DNA from: Halomonas sp. CUBES01
GTDB lineage: Bacteria > Pseudomonadota > Gammaproteobacteria > Pseudomonadales > Halomonadaceae
Direction: 5' to 3'
DNA length: 64,000 bases
Assembly (NCBI RefSeq): GCF_020991005.1
Contig: NZ_JAJLLW010000006.1
Span: 1-64,000 of the forward strand
This document shows positions 37,420 to 45,934 of this stretch, in pieces. The notes beneath the pieces are model-generated. The model worked only from the letters and a program-made list of their open reading frames with translations. It was not told the origin of the DNA and ran no database searches. The number at the start of each line of letters is the position of its first letter. Positions within the stretch are counted from its first letter, which is position 1. The position numbers and the translations under genes were made by a program.

Positions 37420-37446
37420 TCAAGTGGCCTGGGTTCAGGCCGATAA
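37420..37446 (+). promoter_or_regulatory. Sigma-28 (FliA) promoter of cheR
   Basis: TCAAGTGG (37420-37427), an 11-base spacer and a perfect GCCGATAA (37439-37446) lie in the 210-base gap between the receptor gene and cheR. It would drive cheR, cheB, the second receptor and cheYZ as class III genes. Confidence 0.85.
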
Positions 37447-37604
37447 GACAGTGAAGCGCAACAATAAGATCGCTACGGGGCACGTCGTGCCACCCCCACG
37501 ACGTGTTTTCAGTTCAGACGTCGGTTGTTTTCGGCGGTTTGTCGTGCATTTATCCCGTGGGCTGACGCCGCGGGCCAAGGTTTTGTGAAGGAGTGGCATA
37601 TATT

Positions 37605-38474
37605 TTGACCGAGCAACCTGCACGTGCCGACATCGGCCAATGGGCCTCCGGCAGCCAAATCGAGCGTGATCTGGAGCTGACCGATGCCGACTTTACCCGT
37701 GTCCGCGAGCTGATCTATCAGCGCGCGGGCATTGTGCTGGCCGAACACAAGCGCGAAATGGTCTATAGCCGGTTGGCCAAACGGCTACGCCATCACGGAA
37801 TGACGCGGTTTGGCGATTACCTGGCTCGCCTTGAGCGCCATCCGGACGCCAAGGAATGGGAGGCCTTTACCAACGCGCTGACGACCAATCTGACGGCGTT
37901 TTTCCGCGAGGCGCACCACTTCCCGCTACTGGCAGAACATATCAAGCACAAGCAAGAGCCCGTATCGGTGTGGTGCTCGGCGGCGTCCACTGGCGAAGAG
38001 CCCTACTCGATTGCCATGACGCTGCTTGAAACACTCGGCGGGCGAGCCGCCCAGTCCAGCGTCGTTGCCACCGATATCGATACCGAAGCCCTGGACAAGG
38101 CGCGCCGTGGTGTTTATCCCCAGGAGCAGGTGCGCAAGCTGGACGAAGCGCGGGTCAAGCGCTTCTTCCAGAAGGGCACGGGCAATCATCTGGGCCTTGC
38201 CCGGGTGCGCCCTGAAGTGTCGTCGCTGGTCGAGTTCATGCCCATGAACCTGCTGGCGCCCCAGTGGCCCGTTAAAGGCCCTTTTGACGTAATTTTTTGC
38301 CGTAACATCATGATTTATTTTGATAAAGAAACGCAGGCTAGAATACTGAAACGCTTCGCTCCCCTGCTCAAGCCCGACGGGCTGCTGTTTGCAGGTCATT
38401 CGGAGAATTTTTCCTACATCAGTGATGCGTTCAAGCTGCGTGGTCAGACGGTGTATACCCTTGCCAACCGATAA
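37605..38474 (+). CDS. cheR: Chemotaxis methyltransferase CheR
   Basis: A 289-aa SAM-dependent methyltransferase that methylates receptor glutamates. The N-terminal helical domain is DFTRVRELIYQRAGIVLAEHKREMVYSRLAKRLR. The catalytic domain has VWCSAASTGEEPYSIAMTL, VVATDIDTEALDKARRGVY and FDVIFCRNIMIYFDKETQARIL. No ATG is available. TTG at 37605 has AAGGAG 11 bases ahead. GTG at 37593 (four codons earlier) is the alternative, but AAGGAG overlaps it. Both receptor C-termini nearby carry the tether for CheR. Confidence 0.95.
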   Translation: MTEQPARADIGQWASGSQIERDLELTDADFTRVRELIYQRAGIVLAEHKREMVYSRLAKRLRHHGMTRFGDYLARLERHPDAKEWEAFTNALTTNLTAFFREAHHFPLLAEHIKHKQEPVSVWCSAASTGEEPYSIAMTLLETLGGRAAQSSVVATDIDTEALDKARRGVYPQEQVRKLDEARVKRFFQKGTGNHLGLARVRPEVSSLVEFMPMNLLAPQWPVKGPFDVIFCRNIMIYFDKETQARILKRFAPLLKPDGLLFAGHSENFSYISDAFKLRGQTVYTLANR

Positions 38475-38563
38475 ATTATCGACGTGTCCAACGACGACGG
38501 GCGGATGGCCAACTCAACGGGCTCGCGCAGCAGAGAGCTTGACGGACGTAAAGGAGGCGTGCC

Positions 38564-39625
38564 TTGAGTGCAGCCAAAATAAAAGTACTATGCGTTGACG
38601 ACTCGGCGCTGATTCGTGATCTGTTGACGGAAATCATCAACTCCCAGCCCGATATGGAAGTGGTGGCGGTGGCGCCGGATCCGATCGCCGCCCGTGACCT
38701 TATCAAACAGCATAACCCGGATGTGTTGACGCTGGATGTAGAAATGCCGCGCATGGACGGGCTGGATTTCCTCGAGCGTTTGATGCGGCTGCGGCCGATG
38801 CCGGTACTGATGGTCTCGTCGTTGACCCAGAGCGGTTCAGAAATCACCCTGCGCGCCCTCGAGCTGGGGGCGTTGGATTTCGTGGCCAAGCCCAGCCTGG
38901 GTATCCGCAGCGGCATGATGGACTACGCCAACGAGATCGCCGAAAAGCTGCGCGCTGCGGCGCGTTCGCGCCCGCGTCAGGCTCGGCACAAGAACACCCC
39001 GCCGCCCGCTCAGTTGAAAGCTCCCATGGTGTCGAGTGAAAAGCTGATCATCATCGGCGCCTCCACCGGCGGAACCGAAGCCATCCGCGCCGTGCTCGAA
39101 CCACTGCCAGCCAATGCCCCGGCGATCCTGATCACCCAGCATATGCCCGGTGGCTTTACCCGGTCGTTTGCCGAGCGGCTCGATCGCCTGTGCCGTATTA
39201 CCGTCAAGGAAGCCAGCGACGGCGAGCGCGTATTGCCCGGGCACGCCTATATTGCTCCGGGGGATCAACACCTTACCCTGGCGCGTAGCGGGGCCAACTA
39301 TGTCGCGCGTCTCAACGACGGGCCGCCGGTCAACCGCCACCGCCCGTCGGTGGACGTGCTGTTCCACTCGGCGGCCGACCAGGCCGGTAAAAATGCCATC
39401 GGGGTGATTCTCACCGGCATGGGTAAAGACGGGGCTGCTGGGCTGCTGGAAATGCGTCAGGCCGGCTCGGCGACCATTGCCCAGGACGAGCAGAGCTGCG
39501 TGGTCTTCGGGATGCCCCGCGAGGCGATCGCCATGGGGGGCGCCGCCGACGTCACATCGCTGGATGAAATCCCCGAGCGTCTGATGTCACTGATTGCGTC
39601 GTCCGGACGGGCACAGCGGGTGTAA
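38564..39625 (+). CDS. cheB: Chemotaxis methylesterase/deamidase CheB
   Basis: A 353-aa response regulator-esterase. The receiver domain has [12 protein letters not shown] and the phospho-acceptor Asp in [17 protein letters not shown]. The catalytic domain has the Ser in [20 protein letters not shown], the His in [18 protein letters not shown] and the Asp in [19 protein letters not shown]. The start is TTG with a textbook AAGGAGG 6 bases upstream. It reverses CheR methylation when phosphorylated by CheA. Confidence 0.96.
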   Translation: MSAAKIKVLCVDDSALIRDLLTEIINSQPDMEVVAVAPDPIAARDLIKQHNPDVLTLDVEMPRMDGLDFLERLMRLRPMPVLMVSSLTQSGSEITLRALELGALDFVAKPSLGIRSGMMDYANEIAEKLRAAARSRPRQARHKNTPPPAQLKAPMVSSEKLIIIGASTGGTEAIRAVLEPLPANAPAILITQHMPGGFTRSFAERLDRLCRITVKEASDGERVLPGHAYIAPGDQHLTLARSGANYVARLNDGPPVNRHRPSVDVLFHSAADQAGKNAIGVILTGMGKDGAAGLLEMRQAGSATIAQDEQSCVVFGMPREAIAMGGAADVTSLDEIPERLMSLIASSGRAQRV

Positions 39626-39688
39626 CCACAGGCGATAACGCACGCACACAACGAAAACAAAGAACAGTCTTGGCTGTAAGGGAATGGC

Positions 39689-41386
39689 ATGAACCAGATG
39701 TTACGCAACTTGAGTGTCAATGCGGCCGTCGTCGTCGCGCTTCTCCTGTTTGTATCGGCGATGATCATCAATGTGGTGATGAGTGCGTTTGCCGAACAGG
39801 CAACGGAGGAGACGCTCACAACGCTCGAGCGCATCAACGTGGATCAGCTTAACGAAATCAACCGGGCGGATGCCCTCTGGAGCGGCGCGCTGGTCGACCT
39901 GGAAGTGGCGTCGAATGACTTCATGCTGGGCCGGGCCCAGCAGGCCGACGAGCGTCTGTCGGCGGCCGTCGACCAGATCGATCGCGCCGAAGAGCGGCTG
40001 CATAACTTCTCCTCCGTGCCGCGTACGGAAAGCGGCGCCGCCCTGGGCGAAGAAATTGATACGGTGTTTGCCAGGGTAATCGATCTGTCCCGCCAGCAGG
40101 CCGAGGCGCTGGATCAAATGAATACCTCGAGTTTCACCAACCTGCGTCGCGAGATGGCCCCCGTCGCCGAGGCGCAGGAAGCGGCACTGAACGAGTTCAT
40201 GACCTACGCCTCTGCCCGTGGTGATGCGCTGCAACAAGAACTCGACGAGATCAACCGCTTCTACCGCCTCATCGAGTGGGCGATTCTGGCGTTTACTCTG
40301 GTGCTGGTACTGCTGATCTATCTGGGGCTGCGCAGCGTGGTGGTGCGGCCCTTGAACCAGGCCGTGAAGACGCTCAACACCATTGCCGATGCGGATCTTA
40401 CTACCTCGATCCCGAGCGGCGGCAAAAACGAGGTTGGTCAGCTATATACCGCCATGCAGCGTATGCAGCAAAGCCTCAACGATATCGTGGGACGGGTGCG
40501 TGACGGCAGTCGCGAGATTCACCACGGCACCCGGGAGATTGCCAGCGGCAACGCCGACCTCTCGTCGCGTACCGAACAGCAGGCGGCGTCCATTGAAGAA
40601 ACCGCCTCCAGCATGGAAGAGATGACCGCGACGGTGAAGCAGAACGCCGACAATGCGCGCCAGGCCAGCACCCTGGCGGCGGAAGCGTCTTCCACTGCTG
40701 AGCGTGGCGGCGATGTGGTGCAGCAGGTGGTCGAGACGATGCATGGCATTTCCTCAAGCTCGCAGCAAGTGGCGGACATCACCAGCGTTATCGATTCCAT
40801 CGCCTTCCAGACCAATATTCTGGCGCTGAACGCCTCGGTCGAGGCCGCCCGTGCGGGCGAGCAGGGGCGCGGGTTCGCGGTAGTGGCTGGCGAGGTACGC
40901 AACCTGGCCAGCCGCAGTGCCGATGCTGCCAAGGAAATCAAGGGTCTGATTGATAATTCGGTTACCCAGATTCAGCAGGGCTCGACGCTGGTCGAGCAGG
41001 CCGGCACCACCATGTCCGATGTGGTCAACGCGGTGCGCCGCGTCACTGATATCATGGACGAAATTTCCGCAGCATCGCAGGAACAGAGTGACGGTATCGA
41101 GCAGGTGGGCCAGGCCATCGGCCAGATGGATCAGGTCACCCAGCAGAATGCCTCGCTGGTGCAGCAGGCCACGGCGGCCGCCTCTTCGCTTGAAGAACAG
41201 GCCAACCGCCTCGAGGAAGCCGTGGCCGTGTTCAAGCTGGTGGGCATGCAGATGGCTCAGTCGCCATCCAGTGCGCAAAGCGCAGCCTCTAAAGCGGTGG
41301 CCGCTCCAGCCCCGACACCATCATCCAAGACACCCAGCCGCCGTGCGTCATCGCCCGCCGAGCAGGACGACTGGGAAGAATTTTAA
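39689..41386 (+). CDS. Methyl-accepting chemotaxis protein, four-helix-bundle type
   Basis: A 565-aa receptor with transmembrane helices near residues 12-33 and 192-212. A ~155-residue helical periplasmic domain resembles the Tar-type four-helix bundle. A HAMP domain follows (PLNQAVKTLNTIADADL). The signalling domain has the conserved tip IDSIAFQTNILALNASVEAARAGEQGRGFAVVAGEVRNLASRSADAAKEI. The C-terminus DDWEEF is an xWxxF tether for CheR/CheB. The ligand cannot be predicted. It lies between cheB and cheY. Confidence 0.95.
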   Translation: MNQMLRNLSVNAAVVVALLLFVSAMIINVVMSAFAEQATEETLTTLERINVDQLNEINRADALWSGALVDLEVASNDFMLGRAQQADERLSAAVDQIDRAEERLHNFSSVPRTESGAALGEEIDTVFARVIDLSRQQAEALDQMNTSSFTNLRREMAPVAEAQEAALNEFMTYASARGDALQQELDEINRFYRLIEWAILAFTLVLVLLIYLGLRSVVVRPLNQAVKTLNTIADADLTTSIPSGGKNEVGQLYTAMQRMQQSLNDIVGRVRDGSREIHHGTREIASGNADLSSRTEQQAASIEETASSMEEMTATVKQNADNARQASTLAAEASSTAERGGDVVQQVVETMHGISSSSQQVADITSVIDSIAFQTNILALNASVEAARAGEQGRGFAVVAGEVRNLASRSADAAKEIKGLIDNSVTQIQQGSTLVEQAGTTMSDVVNAVRRVTDIMDEISAASQEQSDGIEQVGQAIGQMDQVTQQNASLVQQATAAASSLEEQANRLEEAVAVFKLVGMQMAQSPSSAQSAASKAVAAPAPTPSSKTPSRRASSPAEQDDWEEF

Positions 41387-41415
41387 CCCGCTTCAATTGA
41401 TAAGAGGATAGCCCC

Positions 41416-41805
41416 ATGGCAGACAAGAACATGAGCTTTTTGGTGGTGGATGACTTCCCCACGATGCGCCGGATAGTGCGCAGCTTGCTGAAAGAACTAG
41501 GTTTTACCAACGTCGAAGAAGCTGAAGACGGACAGGACGCGCTGAACAAGCTGCGCGCCGGTAGCTTTGAGTTTGTCGTGTCCGACTGGAACATGCCCAA
41601 TCTGGATGGCCTGGAGATGCTCAAGGAAATCCGCCAGGATGACGCCTTGAAAGAGTTGCCGGTGTTGATGGTGACGGCGGAAGCCAAGAAAGAAAACATC
41701 ATCGCGGCGGCCCAGGCGGGTGCGAATGGCTATGTGGTGAAACCGTTTACCGCCGCCACCCTTGAAGAAAAGCTCAATAAGATCTTTGAAAAATTGGGTA
41801 AGTAA
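41416..41805 (+). CDS. cheY: Chemotaxis response regulator CheY
   Basis: A 129-aa single receiver domain, closely enteric in length and motifs. The acidic pair is D12-D13, the phospho-acceptor D57 ([11 protein letters not shown]), and T87 and K109 (VVKPF) complete the site. CheY-P binds FliM (16332) and switches rotation. It pairs with cheZ 42 bases downstream; a short AGGCC/GGCCT hairpin lies in that gap at 41813-41826. Confidence 0.97.
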   Translation: MADKNMSFLVVDDFPTMRRIVRSLLKELGFTNVEEAEDGQDALNKLRAGSFEFVVSDWNMPNLDGLEMLKEIRQDDALKELPVLMVTAEAKKENIIAAAQAGANGYVVKPFTAATLEEKLNKIFEKLGK

Positions 41806-41847
41806 CGCGGCGAGGCCTGCGGGCCTGGATTACGAGGAGAGAGCATC

Positions 41848-42543
41848 ATGAGCCAGAATGAGCAGTCCGGTTCTACCCAACTGTCCGAAGAGGCCGCCGA
41901 AGATCTGATTCATCGCGTCGGCAAGCTGACACGCATGTTGCGGGACAACATGCGCGAGCTGGGTCTGGATAAGGAAATCGAGCGAGCGGCGGAAGCGATA
42001 CCCGATGCGCGTGACCGGTTGCACTACGTGGCCACCATGACTGAGCAGGCGGCGGATCGGTCGTTGAATGCGATTGACCGGGCCCAGCCCCTGCAGGATC
42101 AGCTCAGTGATCAGGCCGAGTCGCTGGACAAGCGCTGGGCTGAGTGGTTTGAAGCGCCCCAGGAACTGGACGCGGCCAAGGCGCTCGTCAAGGATACCCG
42201 TAGCTATCTGGGGAGCGTGCCGGATATGGCAGCGGCGACCAACAAGGAGCTGATGGAAATCATGATGGCGCAGGATTTCCAGGATCTTACCGGCCAGGTC
42301 ATCAAGAAGATGATGGACGTCATCCGTGAGATCGAGCATCAGCTGGTTCAGGTGCTCATCGACAACGTGCCTGGTGCACAGGCACGAGAAACGATGCAAC
42401 GCAAGGCCGAGGATCAGTGGAAAAACGAGAATGCACGGCGTAACGAAGAGCTTTTGAATGGGCCGCAAGTGAAGGACAATGCACCTGATATCGTGACCGG
42501 GCAGGATCAGGTCGACGATCTACTGGACGAATTGGGCTTCTAA
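41848..42543 (+). CDS. cheZ: CheY-P phosphatase CheZ
   Basis: A 231-aa CheZ. The long helical hairpin holds the catalytic region EIMMAQDFQDLTGQVIKKMMDVI (Gln in the TGQ/DFQ helix). The C-terminal CheY-P-binding peptide (DQVDDLLDELGF) ends the protein. It removes phosphate from CheY-P. The cheYZ pair before flhB is the enteric order. Confidence 0.96.
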   Translation: MSQNEQSGSTQLSEEAAEDLIHRVGKLTRMLRDNMRELGLDKEIERAAEAIPDARDRLHYVATMTEQAADRSLNAIDRAQPLQDQLSDQAESLDKRWAEWFEAPQELDAAKALVKDTRSYLGSVPDMAAATNKELMEIMMAQDFQDLTGQVIKKMMDVIREIEHQLVQVLIDNVPGAQARETMQRKAEDQWKNENARRNEELLNGPQVKDNAPDIVTGQDQVDDLLDELGF

Positions 42544-42551
42544 CACACGCG

Positions 42552-42563
42552 GTGAGCGCTCAC
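42552..42563. repeat. Perfect 12-bp palindrome upstream of flhB
   Basis: GTGAGCGCTCAC is a perfect palindrome 88 bases before the flhB start, in the cheZ-flhB gap. It equals the core of an ideal LacI-family operator. A second inverted repeat, CAGCCGTCC / GGGCGGCTG with a TTTG loop, follows at 42586-42607. Either could control flhBA expression; no regulator is known. Confidence 0.55.
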
Positions 42564-42650
42564 TTGCGCTGCACGATGTTCCGCTCAGCCGTCCTTTGGG
42601 GCGGCTGTTCACGTGTAGCACCGCGATAAATTACCTGGCCGGATGACCGT

Positions 42651-43817
42651 ATGGCAGATGACGACAGCGACCAGGAAAAGACAGAAGAGGCCACGCCCCG
42701 ACGAAAGGAAAAGGCGCGCGAGGAAGGCCAAGTCGCGCGCTCACGGGAGCTGACCACCTTTCTGGTGCTGCTGGGCGGCGTCATCGGCCTCTGGACGATG
42801 GGGCAGATGCTCTACAATCAGCTCGGCATGGTCATGGAGCGGGCGTTTCTGTTCGAGCGTCGTCAGGCCATGGAAGATATGCCCATGCTGACCACTGCGC
42901 TGGATCTCGGGCAGCGCACGCTGTTTGCCATGATGCCGCTGTTTTTGCTGCTGGCGCTGATCGCGCTGATCGCGCCAACCTTGCTTGGCGGCTTTCTGAT
43001 TTCAGGAAAATCGCTGCAGCCCAAGTTTTCCAAGCTGAATCCGGTATCGGGGTTGAAGCGCCTCTTTGGGTCCCAGGCGTTGATCGAGCTGGCCAAGGCG
43101 GTGGCCAAGTCCATTCTGGTGGGTGGAGTCGGCGCAGCGTTTTTATACCTCAATATCGGCAAGTTCATGTCGCTGATGGATCAGCCCGTCCAGCAGGCGT
43201 TGGCCAATGCCTTGACCATGGCCGCCCAGGCAGCGGGGCTGATGGTGTTGGCGCTGATCGTGGTGATTCTCATCGACGTGCCGTTCCAGCTGTGGAGCAA
43301 TGCAAAGAAGCTGCGTATGAGCCAGGAAGAGGTCAAGCGCGAGCATAAAGAATCAGAAGGCGACCCGCAGGTGAAAGGGCGCATCCGTCAGCAACAGCAG
43401 GCCATGGCAAGGGGACGGATGATGAACAAGGTGCCCGAGGCCGATGTCATCATCACCAACCCGACCCACTACGCGGTGGCACTGTCGTATCAAGAAGGCC
43501 AGATGGGCGCGCCGCGTCTGGTGGCCAAGGGGGCCGACGCGGTCGCGGCGCGCATCCGCGAAATTGCCGATGATGCGCAGGTGCCACGATTAGAAGCAGC
43601 GCCGCTGGCGCGTGCGCTGTATCATCACGTCGACCTGGATGCCGAAATTCCGGCGAACCTGTATACGGCCGTGGCCGAGGTCATGGCCTGGGCCTATCGT
43701 TTGAAACACGTAGCGCAACAAGGAGGCGAGGTGCCCCCTACACCCGATAACCTGCCGGTTCCACCTGAAATGGAAACCCCCGGGCGCGGTACCGGTGGCG
43801 ATGAGACTCGCACATGA
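42651..43817 (+). CDS. flhB: Flagellar export switch protein FlhB
   Basis: A 388-aa export gate protein. The N-terminal basic segment (EKTEEATPRRKEKAREEGQVARSRELTTF) and four transmembrane helices are followed by the cytoplasmic domain with the self-cleavage motif NPTH in DVIITNPTHYAVALSYQ. The Pro-rich tail (PPTPDNLPVPPEM) is usual. After cleavage it switches export from hook to filament substrates under FliK. A free copy of its C-domain is encoded at 30173. It overlaps flhA by 4 bases. Confidence 0.97.
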   Translation: MADDDSDQEKTEEATPRRKEKAREEGQVARSRELTTFLVLLGGVIGLWTMGQMLYNQLGMVMERAFLFERRQAMEDMPMLTTALDLGQRTLFAMMPLFLLLALIALIAPTLLGGFLISGKSLQPKFSKLNPVSGLKRLFGSQALIELAKAVAKSILVGGVGAAFLYLNIGKFMSLMDQPVQQALANALTMAAQAAGLMVLALIVVILIDVPFQLWSNAKKLRMSQEEVKREHKESEGDPQVKGRIRQQQQAMARGRMMNKVPEADVIITNPTHYAVALSYQEGQMGAPRLVAKGADAVAARIREIADDAQVPRLEAAPLARALYHHVDLDAEIPANLYTAVAEVMAWAYRLKHVAQQGGEVPPTPDNLPVPPEMETPGRGTGGDETRT

Positions 43818-45895
43818 AAAGCTTTAGCCAAATGATGAGCAAGCAGAACTGGGTGAGCGACGTCAAGGTGCAGTTGCTCGCCGGGCCGCTGCTCATCCTG
43901 ATGATCCTGGGCATGATGATCGTGCCCATGCCGCCGTTTGCGCTGGATCTGCTGTTCACTTTCAATATCGCCATGGCCATCATGGTGTTGATGGTCAGCA
44001 TGTTCGCCCAGAAGCCGCTGGATTTTGCCGCCTTCCCGGCGGTGCTGCTGTTTACCACGCTGTTGCGTCTTTCGCTGAACGTGGCCTCGACCCGCGTGGT
44101 GCTGATGGAAGGGCATCAGGGCGGCGCCGCCGCCGGCAAGGTCATCGAGGCGTTCGGCGCCTTCCTGGTCGGCGGTAATTTTGCCGTGGGCCTGGTGGTC
44201 TTCTTGATTCTGGTGATCATCAACTTCATGGTCATCACCAAGGGTGCCGGGCGGATCGCCGAAGTCGGCGCCCGCTTCACCCTGGATGCCATGCCCGGCA
44301 AGCAGATGGCGATCGACGCTGACCTCAACGCCGGGCTAATCGCCGAGGAAGATGCCAAAGCTCGGCGTGCCGAAATCGCCCAGGAAGCCGACTTTTACGG
44401 GTCGATGGACGGTGCCAGCAAGTTCGTGCGCGGCGACGCGGTGGCTGGCCTGGTGATCATGGTGGTCAATATCATCGGTGGTCTGATGATTGGCATGCTG
44501 CAGCACGACATGAGCTTCGGCGATGCCGGCCGCAGCTACATGCTGCTGGCGATCGGCGATGGCCTGGTCGCGCAGATCCCCGCGCTGGTGATCTCCACGG
44601 CTGCCGGCGTGACGGTGTCGCGGGTGAATACCGATCAGGATGTGGGCCAGCAGATGATCAGCCAGCTGTTCGTCAACCCTCAGGTGATGATCCTGGCGGC
44701 GATGGTCATGGGGCTGCTGGGTATCGTGCCGGGCATGCCCAACATGGTCTTCATCCTGTTTACCCTGCTGCTGGCCGGGCTTGCCTGGTTCATCATGCGC
44801 CGCCAGGAGCAGACCCTGGTGAAGGAGGAAATTGCCGCCACGCCGCCGCCTACCCAGGAAACCCCAGAGGCCAGCTGGGAGGATGTGCAACTGGTCGACA
44901 CGCTCGGCCTGGAAGTCGGCCATCGTCTGATTCCGCTGGTCGACTCGCGCCAGAAGGGCGAACTGCTCGGTCGTATCAAAAGCGTGCGCAAGAAGTTTGC
45001 CCAGGAAGTCGGCTTTCTGCCGCCGGTGGTGCATATCCGCGATAATCTGGAGCTGTCGCCCAACGCCTACGTGCTGTCGATGAAAGGCGCTGAAATTGGC
45101 CGGGCCGAAGCCTATCCGGGCAAGTGGCTGGCCATCAACCCGGGGCAGGTGTCGGGAGAGTTGCAGGGTACCGCCACGCAGGACCCCGCCTTTGGCCTGC
45201 CGGCGGTGTGGATCGAGGCCAGCCAGCGCGAGCACGCCCAGGTCTACGGTTACACGGTCGTCGATGCCAGCACGGTGATCGCCACCCACCTCAACCACTT
45301 GTTGCACCGCCACTCGCCCGAAATGCTGGGCCGCCAGGAAGTTCAGAAACTGCTCGACAAGCTGGAGGGCGATCAGAAATCGCTGGTAGAAGAAGTCGTG
45401 CCGAAGGCTATTTCGCTGACCGTGCTGCAGCGCATCCTGCAGAACCTGCTGGATGAAGACGTCTCGATTCGCGACATGCGCACCATCCTCGACACGCTGG
45501 CGGAATACGCCGGCCAGCAGCAGGATGCCAATGAGCTGACGGCGCTGGTGCGCGTGGCGCTTGGGCGTTCGATCACCCAGCAGTGGTTTGCCGGTCAGGA
45601 TACCTTGAACGTGATGGGCCTGGATGCTCAGCTCGAGCAGGTGCTGGTGCAGGCCATGAACGGCAACGGGGCAATGGAACCGGGGCTTGCCGACACGCTG
45701 ATGACCCAGGCTCAGCAGGCGCTTGAGCGTCATGAAAGCAGCGGCGAGCCTCCCGTGTTGGTGGTTCAGCACTCCCTGCGCGCGGTACTATCGCGTTTCC
45801 TGCGCCGTCGCTTGCGTCACATGGCGGTTCTTTCACAGGCGGAAATTCCGGATGACCGCACCTTGCGGGTGACGACCGTGGTCGGGGGACGCTAA
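43814..45895 (+). CDS. flhA: Flagellar export gate protein FlhA
   Basis: A 693-aa export gate. Eight transmembrane helices fill the first ~330 residues, with the FHIPEP-type loop GAGRIAEVGARFTLDAMPGKQMAIDADLNAGLI...ADFYGSMDGASKFVRGDAVAG. The large cytoplasmic domain (~350-693) forms the nonameric docking ring for chaperone-substrate complexes. All conserved blocks are present. Confidence 0.97.
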   Translation: MKSFSQMMSKQNWVSDVKVQLLAGPLLILMILGMMIVPMPPFALDLLFTFNIAMAIMVLMVSMFAQKPLDFAAFPAVLLFTTLLRLSLNVASTRVVLMEGHQGGAAAGKVIEAFGAFLVGGNFAVGLVVFLILVIINFMVITKGAGRIAEVGARFTLDAMPGKQMAIDADLNAGLIAEEDAKARRAEIAQEADFYGSMDGASKFVRGDAVAGLVIMVVNIIGGLMIGMLQHDMSFGDAGRSYMLLAIGDGLVAQIPALVISTAAGVTVSRVNTDQDVGQQMISQLFVNPQVMILAAMVMGLLGIVPGMPNMVFILFTLLLAGLAWFIMRRQEQTLVKEEIAATPPPTQETPEASWEDVQLVDTLGLEVGHRLIPLVDSRQKGELLGRIKSVRKKFAQEVGFLPPVVHIRDNLELSPNAYVLSMKGAEIGRAEAYPGKWLAINPGQVSGELQGTATQDPAFGLPAVWIEASQREHAQVYGYTVVDASTVIATHLNHLLHRHSPEMLGRQEVQKLLDKLEGDQKSLVEEVVPKAISLTVLQRILQNLLDEDVSIRDMRTILDTLAEYAGQQQDANELTALVRVALGRSITQQWFAGQDTLNVMGLDAQLEQVLVQAMNGNGAMEPGLADTLMTQAQQALERHESSGEPPVLVVQHSLRAVLSRFLRRRLRHMAVLSQAEIPDDRTLRVTTVVGGR

Positions 45896-45934
45896 TGCAA
45901 ACGGCGCTGTTTTTTCAGGGTTCGGGGGTAGACC

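Noticed and set aside
39626..39688. Possible sigma-28 promoter before the second receptor gene (GGCGATAA)
   Set aside because: The -10-like element matches at 7 of 8 bases, but the sequence 11 bases further up (CACAGCGG) does not resemble TAAAGTTT.
44336..45772. 478-codon minus-strand frame inside flhA
   Set aside because: His/Gln-rich shadow translation of the reverse strand; the plus-strand FlhA is unmistakable.
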